Origin: Bacillota bacterium
GTDB taxonomy: Bacteria > Bacillota > Clostridia > Peptostreptococcales > Anaerovoracaceae
Assembly: GCA_016284575.1 (NCBI GenBank)
Contig: JAEEPD010000055.1
Location: 1-8,702 of the forward strand
DNA length: 8,702 bases
Direction of reading: 5' to 3'
Positions 1 through 6,263 of this stretch are shown here, in pieces. The first letter of the stretch is position 1. The number at the start of each line of letters is the position of its first letter. Both the position numbers and the translations under genes were made by a program. The notes beneath the pieces are model-generated. The model saw nothing but the letters and a program-made list of their open reading frames with translations. It searched no databases and was not told where the DNA came from.

Positions 1-18
1 GTTATTGTCTTTATGCGC

Positions 19-232
19 TTACAGACCCAGGATCTCCAGCTCCTTGCTGTCGTAATTTAGCACCTCAGCGATCCCGTCCTCCTTTACGCAGATCAGGTCC
101 TTTATGCGGACGCCGAACTGATGGCATTCGCGATCAGTATCTGGTCCATGCAAAGCTGCTGCATGTATTTGCGAAGCCCGTCGATTCCAGCCTTATCATA
201 TACAAGTAACAGTATATGTATAATAATATCAT
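19..232 (-). pseudogene. Remnant of an Xaa-Pro aminopeptidase (M24B family), internally deleted and frameshifted
   Basis: Read on the minus strand, a good ribosome binding site (GAGGTGAT, 237-244) and an ATG at 232 lead into a frame that dies at 134. In another frame, about 195-135, the peptide GIDGLRKYMQQ...MDQILIANA resembles the start of the creatinase-type N-terminal domain of prolidases and Xaa-Pro aminopeptidases. In a third frame, from about 117 to the TAA at 19-21, FGVRIKDLICVKEDG...KELEIL matches the usual end of the M24 catalytic domain (compare the family pattern GVRIEDxxxVTEDG...PKELxxL). The two ends lie next to each other, while an intact enzyme has about 350 residues, so roughly 300 codons and all metal ligands are missing. 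I infer a dead gene with a large internal deletion plus frameshifts. The C-terminal match is clearer than the N-terminal one. An assembly error is an alternative. Confidence 0.6.
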
Positions 233-307
233 AATTATCACCTCAATCATAATATCAATTTCATTCCTTCCGCCTCTCTATTTCGATCATATTTATCGCC
301 GGCAAAA
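196..307. other. AT-rich non-coding stretch
   Basis: This stretch is strongly AT-rich, with runs such as TATATGTATAATAATATC, and lies upstream of the dead peptidase gene on the minus strand. It probably holds that gene's old leader and promoter. I find no confident promoter pair and no convincing coding frame apart from the start of the decayed gene. Confidence 0.35.
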
Positions 308-336
308 GCTAGCCGAAGGCGAAGCTTGAGCTGCTG
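308..336 (+). repeat. Short GC-rich structured repeat, copy 1
   Basis: The 16-base core AAGGCGAAGCTTGAGC (316-331) recurs exactly on the opposite strand at 8227-8242, and similarity extends a few bases on both sides with scattered mismatches. The left part can fold as AAGCT-A-GCC-GAA-GGC-GA-AGCTT. The second copy keeps the inner GCC/GGC stem but has AAA in the loop. It lies between the dead peptidase gene and the yedF cluster, just before a tRNA-3'-end-like sequence and a terminator. I infer a small dispersed, possibly non-autonomous repeat. With only two copies in view, its extent and family cannot be set. Confidence 0.5.
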
Positions 337-345
337 CGATCTACG

Positions 346-367
346 GCCGAATCCTGTCGGATACACC
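346..367 (+). pseudogene. Possible tRNA 3'-end remnant (T-loop/acceptor-like)
   Basis: The bases CCGAATCCTG followed by TCGGATACACCA resemble the 3' part of a tRNA: a T-loop-like CGAAT, a seven-base acceptor strand, a discriminator A and CCA. A terminator follows seven bases later, as is usual for tRNA genes. No matching 5' acceptor strand (GTATCCG) or D-arm is visible upstream, where the GC-rich repeat sits instead, so no functional tRNA can be made. The match is short and could be chance. Confidence 0.25.
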
Positions 368-373
368 ATAATA

Positions 374-401
374 AAAACGGTGGATATCTCCACCGTTTTT
401 T
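374..401 (-). terminator. Symmetrical intrinsic terminator downstream of the DUF3343 gene
   Basis: AAAAACGGTGGA and TCCACCGTTTTT form a perfect 12-bp stem around a TATC loop, giving a T-tract on either strand. It lies 14 bases past the stop of the leftward DUF3343 gene and ends that operon. It could equally stop rightward transcription from the left. Confidence 0.85.
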
Positions 402-415
402 ATTTGCAAATCAGT

Positions 416-658
416 CTATGCGTTGAATTCTATCTCGTACCAGCCGGATATGTCGACTGCCTTTTCAGCTGTGAGCTTTTCAAGTGCTTCTCTCTGATCC
501 AGCTCCGCCATCCAGGCCAGTCCGCAGCTTGCGGAGATCTGCCTTGGCACAGGTATCAGCCTGCCGCCAAATCCGGCCTCCTTGCACAGCTTTTCCATGG
601 TAATGGCTGCAGTGGTGGTGTTGAAGGCAATCACCAGTCGTGTAACTTTTTCTGCCAT
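416..658 (-). CDS. DUF3343 family putative Se/S carrier-like protein
   Basis: This 80-residue protein matches the small DUF3343 family, often annotated as a putative Se/S carrier. The diagnostic stretch is RLIPVPRQISASCGLA (residues 33-48), with the conserved Cys45, and the N-terminal half (residues 8-30) contains the family's TTAAITMEKLCKEAG-like helix. Cys25 is a second cysteine. The length is typical, and there is no signal peptide or membrane segment, so it should be cytosolic. It starts at an ATG with a GGAG site about six bases upstream and lies 22 bases after yedF, so the two are co-transcribed. Members are commonly found beside yedF, which supports a shared role in carrying sulfur or selenium on cysteine. 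The family's biochemical function is not firmly known; the carrier role is inferred from family naming and context. Confidence 0.85.
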   Translation of the reverse strand: MAEKVTRLVIAFNTTTAAITMEKLCKEAGFGGRLIPVPRQISASCGLAWMAELDQREALEKLTAEKAVDISGWYEIEFNA

Positions 659-680
659 GTTGATGCTCCGGATCCGCAGA

Positions 681-1301
681 TTAAGGCTTTACTACCTTGG
701 AGGCATTCTCCAGATACTCAACGATGGAGTACATATTGGTGACTCCGCCTACTGCCAGGTTGTCCTTGATTCCATAGTAATCCAGGCAGGTGCCGCAGGT
801 TAGGATCTCAACGCCCTGAGCATCCATGCTCTTGATGTCCTCGAGCACAGGAGAACCTTCAATAGTCAGCTTAGCGCCGCCATTGTAGAAAAGAATGGTC
901 TTGGGGAGCTTGTCCTGCTGGGAGAGAGCAAAGAAGAAGGACTTCATAAGGATGTCGCCCAGCTTGTCATCGCCGCTGCCCATCTTGTCGGAGCTGATGG
1001 ATACCACAACATTGCCTCTGGCATCCTCCACCGGGCATTCCTCGGGAACACCGCCGCTCTGTCTGAGGCCTGCGGGGTCCTTTACGGTGTATCTGACGAT
1101 ATAGTGCTTATCCTCCACCTTCTCGGACTTCGGATCGAGGCCCTTGGTGTTGCCGAGTCTGGTAAGATTCTGAACGGAGGTCTCGTTGTCCACGTGGATT
1201 TCCACGATGGTGGGCTCTGTGAGAACTGCCATTGCCTTGTTTGCTTTAACTACAGGAACCGGGCATACATCGCCCAGTGCATCAACCTTAACGATATTCA
1301 T
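681..1301 (-). CDS. yedF: YedF, sulfurtransferase-like selenium metabolism protein
   Basis: This 206-residue cytosolic protein has the two-part YedF layout. Residues 1-75 form a TusA/SirA-like domain with the signature GDVCPVPVVKA, whose Cys13 is the expected persulfide or perselenide carrier. Residues about 97-206 form a DsrE-like domain with the segment FYNGGAKLTIEGS and a Cys169-x-x-Cys172 pair in LTCGTCLDYYGIKD. Length and both cysteine motifs agree with the family that often accompanies selenium genes. No selD, selA or selB is present here. The start ATG is preceded by GAGAGG. A weak stem (GGACC...GGTCC) lies just upstream in the 110-base gap to the preceding gene, and I could not identify a clear promoter there. 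The product probably passes sulfur or selenium, perhaps to or from the DUF3343 protein encoded 22 bases downstream. The exact reaction is unknown. Confidence 0.92.
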   Translation of the reverse strand: MNIVKVDALGDVCPVPVVKANKAMAVLTEPTIVEIHVDNETSVQNLTRLGNTKGLDPKSEKVEDKHYIVRYTVKDPAGLRQSGGVPEECPVEDARGNVVVSISSDKMGSGDDKLGDILMKSFFFALSQQDKLPKTILFYNGGAKLTIEGSPVLEDIKSMDAQGVEILTCGTCLDYYGIKDNLAVGGVTNMYSIVEYLENASKVVKP

Positions 1302-1411
1302 GTTTTATTTCCTCTCCGGACCTTGAGTTTTTGATTGGTCCTTTTTGTTTATCCAACTAATTGTATAATCTGGAGGACGACTTTGCTAATTAAAAAGTTG
1401 TATATATTGGG

Positions 1412-2089
1412 CTATTTATTGTTTTCTTTACGTTCTTTGTCCTTGCCAAGAAAGCTTTTCCACAGGATACCGCTCACAATAAGCAGGGCTATCAGAAGAG
1501 CTACTGCGATCCAGAACTCCGGAGTACCCGGTGTCAGGGCCTTTTCTCCAAGGTTTGTGAAGGCCATCAAGTTGGGGATTACGCCTATCAGCGAACCAAG
1601 AATAAAGCGCTTGTAGCTCATGGCAGAAAGTCCGAAGGCATAGCTGATGATGGTGGTGGGTATGACCGGGATTATTCTTGCGATGATGAGGAGCAGCGTT
1701 CCCTCCTTGCCGTCAGCGTGCTCAAGGCGATGCTTCCAGCTTTCCGAAAGCTTTTCGTCCACGATACGCTGAACGCTGTCCCGCAGCAGGCTCCTTGCCA
1801 TGAAAAAGCAGAGTGTGTAATTGATGAGTGATCCGATTATAGCCAGTATGCCGCCCTTTATCAGGCCAAACAGCAGGCCGCCCGCCATATCCATAACGGA
1901 TGCGGGAATGATAAAGATCGGGAGGAAAATAAAGGCGATGACATATATCACCGGTGCCCACACGCCAAAGGGCTCTATCACCTTCTGGATGTTCTCGGCG
2001 GTCAGATAGGGCATTAGTTTTATATATGCCAGACCGCATACGCCCAGCGCGCAGAAGGCAATGATAAGTTTGATTTTATCCTTTTTCAT
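1412..2089 (-). CDS. TVP38/TMEM64 family (VTT domain) membrane protein
   Basis: This 225-residue integral membrane protein has hydrophobic segments near residues 6-26, 45-65, 68-99, 130-155, 160-180 and 192-212 and a very basic tail (KDKERKENNK). The VTT (SNARE-associated/DedA-like) signature is clear: PASVMDMAGGLLFG (residues 62-75), and ARIIPVIP...FGLSAMSYKRF...GVIP (137-172), with its conserved Arg and Pro residues. The family acts in membrane lipid or small-ion movement; the substrate of this member cannot be read from sequence. The ATG at 2089 has only a weak ribosome binding site. The gene is divergent from glyA across 143 bases and lies 110 bases upstream of yedF on the same strand, so it may share a transcript with yedF and DUF3343. 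DedA-like proteins have been linked to selenite uptake in another bacterium, which makes that neighbour suggestive. Confidence 0.88.
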   Translation of the reverse strand: MKKDKIKLIIAFCALGVCGLAYIKLMPYLTAENIQKVIEPFGVWAPVIYVIAFIFLPIFIIPASVMDMAGGLLFGLIKGGILAIIGSLINYTLCFFMARSLLRDSVQRIVDEKLSESWKHRLEHADGKEGTLLLIIARIIPVIPTTIISYAFGLSAMSYKRFILGSLIGVIPNLMAFTNLGEKALTPGTPEFWIAVALLIALLIVSGILWKSFLGKDKERKENNK

Positions 2090-2140
2090 TTATGATTTAT
2101 ATCCGTATTGATTAAAATGTAACTATTATCCGCAGCAATA

Positions 2141-2149
2141 TGATATAAT
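2141..2149 (+). promoter_or_regulatory. Extended -10 promoter for glyA
   Basis: TGATATAAT combines a consensus TATAAT (2144-2149) with the TGn extension. The -35 position (about 2121-2126) is poor, which extended -10 promoters tolerate. Transcription would begin near 2156 and give a leader of about 77 bases. I see no riboswitch-like fold there. Confidence 0.6.
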
Positions 2150-2232
2150 TGGAACAAAACAGCATGGCCCCGTCCTTGCAGCACGGAGCATTTTATCACA
2201 TAATTTTTCATTTGTCATCTATGGAGGCAAAC

Positions 2233-3480
2233 ATGGTCAAAGAACAGATCGAATTCATCAAATCGCAGGATCCGGAACTGGGAGAAGCCATCGAAAAGGA
2301 GCTGAACCGACAGAAGAGGAACATTGAGCTTATCGCTTCGGAAAACATAGTATCCGAACTGGTACTGGCTACCGCGGGCACCATACTTACAAACAAATAC
2401 GCTGAGGGCTACAGCGGCCGCAGATATTATGGCGGCTGCGAGAACATAGACATCGTGGAGAATCTGGCCAAGGACCGTGCCAAGGAGCTCTTCGGCTGCA
2501 AATACGCCAATGTCCAGCCCCACTCCGGAGCTCAGGCCAACGAGGCTGTATACAACGCCCTCTGCCAGCCGGGCGACACCGTTCTTGGCATGAGCCTCGA
2601 CCATGGCGGGCATCTGACCCACGGTGCACCTGTAAACTTCTCCGGAAAGATCTACAAGAGCATCTCCTATGGTGTATCTGAGGAAACCGGCCGCATCGAC
2701 TACGATCAGGTCAGAAAACTCGCGCTCGAATACAAACCAAAGATGATAATTGCAGGAGCCTCCGCATACCCCAGGATCATAGATTTTGAAATATTCGCTG
2801 AAATAGCCCATGAGGTCGGAGCCTACTTTATGGTGGATATGGCTCATATTGCAGGCCTTGTGGCTGCCGGGCTCCATCCAAGCCCGCTGCCCTATGCTGA
2901 TGTGGTAACCACTACCACTCACAAGACCTTAAGAGGCCCCAGAGGCGGCATGCTCCTCACCAACAACTTCGAGATTTATAAGAAGCTGAACACCGCAGTA
3001 TTCCCCGGGACCCAGGGCGGCCCTCTTGAGCACATCATCGCAGCCAAGGCCGCAGCCTTCGGCGAAGCCCTGAAGCCCGAGTTTAAGGAGTATCAGGCCC
3101 AGATCGTCAAAAACGCCAGGGTCCTTGCGGACGAGCTCTTGAAGAAGGGCTTCGATCTGGTATCCGGCGGCACCGACAACCACCTGATGCTTGTGGACCT
3201 GCGCAAATTCGGTGTGACAGGCCACTACATGGAGACAAAGCTGGACGAGGTGTACATTACTGTCAATAAGAACAAGATCCCCTTCGACCCCGCCTCTGCA
3301 AAGGAGACCAGCGGTATCCGCGTAGGAACACCTGCAGTCACCACAAGAGGCTTCAAGGAGCCGGAGATGGTGGAGATCGCAGACCTTATCTATCTGACAG
3401 CCGCAGATTTCGACAACAAGCAGGATGAGATCCGTTCAAGAGTTGAGGCACTCTGCAGCAGATTCCCCATCTACGAATAG
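2233..3480 (+). CDS. glyA: Serine hydroxymethyltransferase
   Basis: This cytosolic, PLP-dependent enzyme interconverts serine and tetrahydrofolate with glycine and 5,10-methylene-tetrahydrofolate, feeding one-carbon units to purine, thymidylate and methionine synthesis. The 415 residues match the family length. Visible motifs are IELIASENIVS (31-41), NKYAEGYSGRRYYGGCE (54-70), NVQPHSGAQAN (93-103), SLDHGGHLTHG (121-131), the PLP-binding VDMAHIAGL (201-209) and TTTTHKTLRGPRGG (226-239), whose Lys231 forms the Schiff base. All look intact. The ATG at 2233 was chosen because GGAGG lies about seven bases upstream and the protein then begins as in homologues; the frame stays open further upstream to a TTG at 2149, but that start overlaps the promoter. 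A GC-rich hairpin follows the stop, and a kinase-like gene starts 42 bases downstream, probably on the same transcript. Confidence 0.98.
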   Translation: MVKEQIEFIKSQDPELGEAIEKELNRQKRNIELIASENIVSELVLATAGTILTNKYAEGYSGRRYYGGCENIDIVENLAKDRAKELFGCKYANVQPHSGAQANEAVYNALCQPGDTVLGMSLDHGGHLTHGAPVNFSGKIYKSISYGVSEETGRIDYDQVRKLALEYKPKMIIAGASAYPRIIDFEIFAEIAHEVGAYFMVDMAHIAGLVAAGLHPSPLPYADVVTTTTHKTLRGPRGGMLLTNNFEIYKKLNTAVFPGTQGGPLEHIIAAKAAAFGEALKPEFKEYQAQIVKNARVLADELLKKGFDLVSGGTDNHLMLVDLRKFGVTGHYMETKLDEVYITVNKNKIPFDPASAKETSGIRVGTPAVTTRGFKEPEMVEIADLIYLTAADFDNKQDEIRSRVEALCSRFPIYE

Positions 3481-3491
3481 CATTTACGGAT

Positions 3492-3514
3492 GCCGCCGGG
3501 CCAGTCCCGGCGGC
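3492..3514 (+). promoter_or_regulatory. Strong GC-rich hairpin between glyA and the kinase-like gene
   Basis: GCCGCCGGG and CCCGGCGGC pair perfectly over nine bases around a CCAGT loop. Only TT follows, so it is not a classical terminator. It covers the only Shine-Dalgarno-like bases (GGCGG) ahead of the downstream start at 3523. It may stabilise the glyA message end, partly terminate, or restrain translation of the next gene. Confidence 0.6.
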
Positions 3515-3522
3515 TTAATGTC

Positions 3523-4149
3523 ATGGGAAGAAATAAAATAGAGATAAAGGACGGCATCACCACAAAGAAATTCGGTTCTCACCTGAATTATGTGACAGAG
3601 GATGCCATATACGAAAAGCTGAAAGGCACGGGGCTTGCTCCGGAGCTTGTTTACAGCGGGCAGGACATGATAGAGCACCGCTTTGTGGAAGGGCCTACGC
3701 TCTACGATCTGCTGACCTTTGGCATAAACGATGATGCGGAGCTGGATCTAAATTTCAGGCGCTTTTTCGCCTGGTACGAGCCCTTCAACAGGATAAGCGG
3801 CCAGACCCTCGGAAATATAGATTTCCGCAAGCTGATCTGGAACGGTGACAGGATGATCTGCATAGACTTTGAACACTGCAAGGTGGGTCACATAGAGACG
3901 GACTTTGCAAAGCTCATAAGCCAGATCTATCTCGTACCCCAGCCCTTCGATGACAAGGCCAAGGATATCTGCCTGATCTTCGCGCGGGGAGCCAGAGATT
4001 ACTTCAACCTGAATCCCGTCACCTTCTCCGACCAGATAAAAAAGGAGCTGCAGCGGGTCTGCAAGCTTCTTAAGATATTCTATGATCCAAAAGCAGCGGA
4101 TGAGCTGTGCAAAAGCATAGAAGTCCTGCTGACCGAACAGCGAGGCTGA
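3523..4149 (+). CDS. Kinase-fold (APH/choline kinase-like) protein with a degenerate catalytic loop
   Basis: The 208-residue product looks like a short member of the aminoglycoside phosphotransferase/choline kinase superfamily. Residues 6-50 suggest a small N-lobe, EHRFVEGPTLYDLL (51-64) reads like the hinge, GNIDFRKLIW (97-106) sits at the catalytic loop, and ICIDFEHCKVG...DFAKL (112-131) sits at the metal-binding DFG-equivalent. Asp115 is kept, but against the usual HGDxxxxN pattern the catalytic Asp is Asn98 and the metal-binding Asn is Lys103. It may therefore bind nucleotide without phosphorylating, or use another residue such as Asp100. No signal peptide or membrane segment is visible. 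The ATG at 3523 is preferred over one at 3490 that lies against the intergenic hairpin; neither has a good ribosome binding site, so translation may depend on glyA. The substrate is unknown. Confidence 0.65.
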   Translation: MGRNKIEIKDGITTKKFGSHLNYVTEDAIYEKLKGTGLAPELVYSGQDMIEHRFVEGPTLYDLLTFGINDDAELDLNFRRFFAWYEPFNRISGQTLGNIDFRKLIWNGDRMICIDFEHCKVGHIETDFAKLISQIYLVPQPFDDKAKDICLIFARGARDYFNLNPVTFSDQIKKELQRVCKLLKIFYDPKAADELCKSIEVLLTEQRG

Positions 4150-4167
4150 ACTTAGTGACAAATCGTA

Positions 4168-4197
4168 AAAGGAGCCGCAAATATCTGCGGCTCCTTT
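4168..4197. terminator. Bidirectional terminator between the kinase-like gene and mgtE
   Basis: AAAGGAGCCGCA and TGCGGCTCCTTT form a 12-bp stem around an AATATC loop. It lies 18 bases past the rightward stop at 4149 and 15 bases past the leftward mgtE stop at 4213. The symmetric A/T ends suit termination in both directions for these convergent genes. Confidence 0.85.
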
Positions 4198-4212
4198 GCT
4201 TTACTGTTTTCG

Positions 4213-5607
4213 CTATATTCCGAGTATCAGCGTGGCAAGATGCATGTACACCATAAGGGCAAGGGCATCCACGATGGTGGTTATGAAGGGAGATGCCATT
4301 ACTGCCGGGTCAAAGCCCAGCTTTTTTGCTATAAGAGGCAGGGTGCAGCCCACCAGCTTGGCTACGAATACGGTAACTATGAGGGTCAGGCAGACCACAA
4401 GCGCCACGCTCATGGTGATGCCTTCATTATGAAGCAGCAGCTTATCCACAAGGAAAAGCTTCCCGAAGGCCACGCAGGAGAGCGCGGTTCCGCAGAGGAG
4501 CGCCACCCTCAGTTCCTTCCATATTACCTCAAAAATATCCTTGAATTCAATGTCTCCAAGGCTCAGGCCACGGATGATGGTTACAGAGGCCTGAGAGCCT
4601 GAGTTGCCGCCGGTGTCCATTATCATGGGTATGAAGGCCGTCAACACAGCCACAGCAGCCAGAGCCGTCTCATATTTAGTAAGTATCATTCCCGTGAATG
4701 TGGCGGACACCATAAGAAGCAGCAGCCAGGGAATCCTCTGCTTGAAGGTCTCGAAGATGCCTGTCTTGAAGTAAGGCCTCTCCGAAGGGATGATGGCCGC
4801 CATCTTTTCGATATCCTCTGTAGCCTCCTCGGTCATTACATCGATAGCGTCGTCTACAGTTACGATACCAACCAGCCTGTCCTCCCTGTCCACCACAGGG
4901 ATTGCGGTAAAGCCGTATTTGCTGAAGAGATTTGCAACCTCTTCTCTGTCATCCGTAGTGTATACTGAGATGACGTTGGGCTCCATCAGGTCGCCCACCA
5001 GGTCCTCATATTTTGCCAGCAGCAGCTCGCGCACCGATATGGCACCCACCAGCTTACGCTTATCGGTCACATAGCAGGTGTATATGGTCTCGCTGTCCAC
5101 TCCGGAGGAGCGGATCTTGGTGAAGGCATCGTAAACAGTCATATCCGGCCGCAGGTCCACATACTCTATGGTCATGATAGAGCCCGCGGAATCCTCCGGA
5201 TAGTTTAATATGGTGTTGATGTTGCGTCTGGTCTCCTGATCAACATTCTTGAGGATACGCTTGACCACATTCGCAGGCATCTCCTCAATAACGTCGACGG
5301 TATCGTCCAGATACATCTCCTCGATAACGTCCTTGATCTCCTTGTCGGAGAAGGCATTGATCAGGACCTCCTGCATGTCCGGGCTCATCTCGACGAAGGT
5401 ATCCGCCGCCACATCCTTTGAGAGCAGACGGTAGATACGAAGCAGATCCTCCTTGCTCAGTTCCTCCTCGTCGAACATCTCCTGCAGCGTTTCAGCTATA
5501 TCCGCAGGATTGTGTTCATCCAGATACAGACGCATATCCTGGTATTTTTTATCCTGAAGAAAAGCCAGCAGCTTTTCTCTTTCAACTTCTACTGTGACTT
5601 CAGGCAT
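4213..5607 (-). CDS. mgtE: MgtE-type magnesium transporter
   Basis: This 464-residue Mg2+ channel of the cytoplasmic membrane has the full MgtE order. An acidic helical N domain spans about residues 1-130, with a DIAE/DVIEEM repeat pattern. A CBS pair follows at about 137-260, where YPEDSAGSIMT opens CBS1 and LMEPNVISVYTTDD lies at the start of CBS2. A linker helix leads to five membrane segments from about 292 to 464. The pore region includes MDTGGNSGSQASVT (330-343), and FITTIVDALAL (441-451) carries Asp447, equivalent by motif to the pore aspartate. The family senses cytosolic Mg2+ through the N and CBS domains and closes when Mg2+ is high. The ATG at 5607 follows a near-perfect AAAGGAGG site; an in-frame GTG at 5625 lies upstream of that site and is rejected. 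The gene lies 30 bases after the Nudix gene on the same strand and should be transcribed from its promoter. No M-box riboswitch is visible. Confidence 0.96.
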   Translation of the reverse strand: MPEVTVEVEREKLLAFLQDKKYQDMRLYLDEHNPADIAETLQEMFDEEELSKEDLLRIYRLLSKDVAADTFVEMSPDMQEVLINAFSDKEIKDVIEEMYLDDTVDVIEEMPANVVKRILKNVDQETRRNINTILNYPEDSAGSIMTIEYVDLRPDMTVYDAFTKIRSSGVDSETIYTCYVTDKRKLVGAISVRELLLAKYEDLVGDLMEPNVISVYTTDDREEVANLFSKYGFTAIPVVDREDRLVGIVTVDDAIDVMTEEATEDIEKMAAIIPSERPYFKTGIFETFKQRIPWLLLLMVSATFTGMILTKYETALAAVAVLTAFIPMIMDTGGNSGSQASVTIIRGLSLGDIEFKDIFEVIWKELRVALLCGTALSCVAFGKLFLVDKLLLHNEGITMSVALVVCLTLIVTVFVAKLVGCTLPLIAKKLGFDPAVMASPFITTIVDALALMVYMHLATLILGI

Positions 5608-5637
5608 CGGCAGCCTCCTTTCCACAGCGGTCAGCTA

Positions 5638-6183
5638 TCAATAGGTCCACTCCGGGCGCTGACGCATAAGCGCACCGTCAGTCCGTCTTCCGCCCCCTGC
5701 AAAAAGCAGCTCAATAAGGGGCTTCTGATAGGGAATGAATTCTCCGCTGTCTATCAGGGCGAAAACGTCTTCCATGTCCGCCCATCTCACCCTCTGGACC
5801 TCCTCCGGCTGAAGTCTCAGGGCCTCAAGCTCCGGGTCCATGTTGATGATATAGTAATCGTCAAAACCTTCTTTGAAATTTACAGTAATGGCCGGGCGGA
5901 TCCTATCGAAATCCACATTAAGACCCAGCTCTTCCAATAGCTCTCTGTGAGCAGCCTGGCGGCTGGAATCGCCGGTCTGAGAGCTCCCGCCTACGCTTAC
6001 ATCCCACATTCCGGCCCAGCTGTCCTTTGTCTCGGTCCGCTGCTGTATAAGCATCTTTCCTTCGCTGTTGAAGATGCAGATATGGATCACCATTCGGTAT
6101 CGGTCTATGGGGACCTTTGACCCGCGTTCCATGGTCTCACCGGTCAGTATCCGGTCTATGTCGTATAAGTCTACTATTTCCAT
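5638..6183 (-). CDS. Nudix hydrolase, isopentenyl-diphosphate isomerase-like subgroup
   Basis: The 181-residue cytosolic protein contains a Nudix box at residues 66-88: G66-x5-D72-x7-R80-E81-L-L-E84-E85-L-G87. The last glutamates needed for Mg2+ binding are present, while the first position is Asp72 rather than Glu, a conservative change. The N-terminus (EIVDLYDIDR...TMERGSKVPIDRYRMVIHICIF) and QQRTETKDSWAGMWD (47-61) resemble the IDI-like/YfcD group. These proteins cleave nucleoside or other diphosphates linked to another moiety; the substrate cannot be named. A strong GGAGGTGAT site precedes the ATG at 6183. The C-terminal tail (about 162-181) extends beyond the fold. It is the first gene of an operon with mgtE, with an extended -10 promoter just upstream. 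No functional link to magnesium transport is evident beyond the enzyme's Mg2+ need. Confidence 0.9.
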   Translation of the reverse strand: MEIVDLYDIDRILTGETMERGSKVPIDRYRMVIHICIFNSEGKMLIQQRTETKDSWAGMWDVSVGGSSQTGDSSRQAAHRELLEELGLNVDFDRIRPAITVNFKEGFDDYYIINMDPELEALRLQPEEVQRVRWADMEDVFALIDSGEFIPYQKPLIELLFAGGGRRTDGALMRQRPEWTY

Positions 6184-6212
6184 GATCTGATCACCTCCGT
6201 TTCGTAAGCTTT

Positions 6213-6221
6213 AGTATATCA
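6213..6221 (-). promoter_or_regulatory. Extended -10 promoter for the Nudix-mgtE operon
   Basis: On the minus strand TGATATACT gives a TATACT -10 with the TGn extension; the -35 region is weak. Transcription would start near 6206, leaving a leader of only about 22 bases before the ATG at 6183. That is too short for an Mg2+ riboswitch. Confidence 0.6.
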
Positions 6222-6228
6222 CAAAGAA

Positions 6229-6257
6229 TTGCTTTTTTCGCCTACTAAGTTTATTAT
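6229..6257 (+). promoter_or_regulatory. Promoter for the TSUP transporter gene
   Basis: TTGCTT (6229-6234) and TATTAT (6252-6257) are separated by 17 bases. The predicted start of transcription, about 6263-6265, falls on or beside the ATG at 6264. The upstream bases are AT-rich with no Shine-Dalgarno, so the message would be leaderless or nearly so. The element is back to back with the leftward Nudix promoter. Confidence 0.5.
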
Positions 6258-6263
6258 ATAGCC

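Noticed and set aside
1302..1411. TATAAT on the plus strand at about 1364-1369, with GGAGG nearby
   Set aside because: There is no suitable -35 and no rightward gene follows; the region lies between two leftward genes and the box is palindromic AT sequence.
2149..2232. In-frame TTG start upstream of glyA that would add 28 residues
   Set aside because: It lies in the -10 element, lacks a ribosome binding site, and the added residues are not part of the enzyme. The ATG at 2233 has GGAGG in front.
2150..2232. Possible glycine or folate-related riboswitch ahead of glyA
   Set aside because: The leader is about 77 bases, without paired aptamer-like domains or a terminator hairpin.
2215..2922. Long open frame (235 codons) antisense to glyA
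   Set aside because: glyA is intact with all family motifs. The antisense frame has no recognisable domain and arises from codon bias.
3748..4161. Open frame of 137 codons antisense to the kinase-like gene
   Set aside because: No family resemblance and no upstream signals. The sense frame has kinase-fold motifs.
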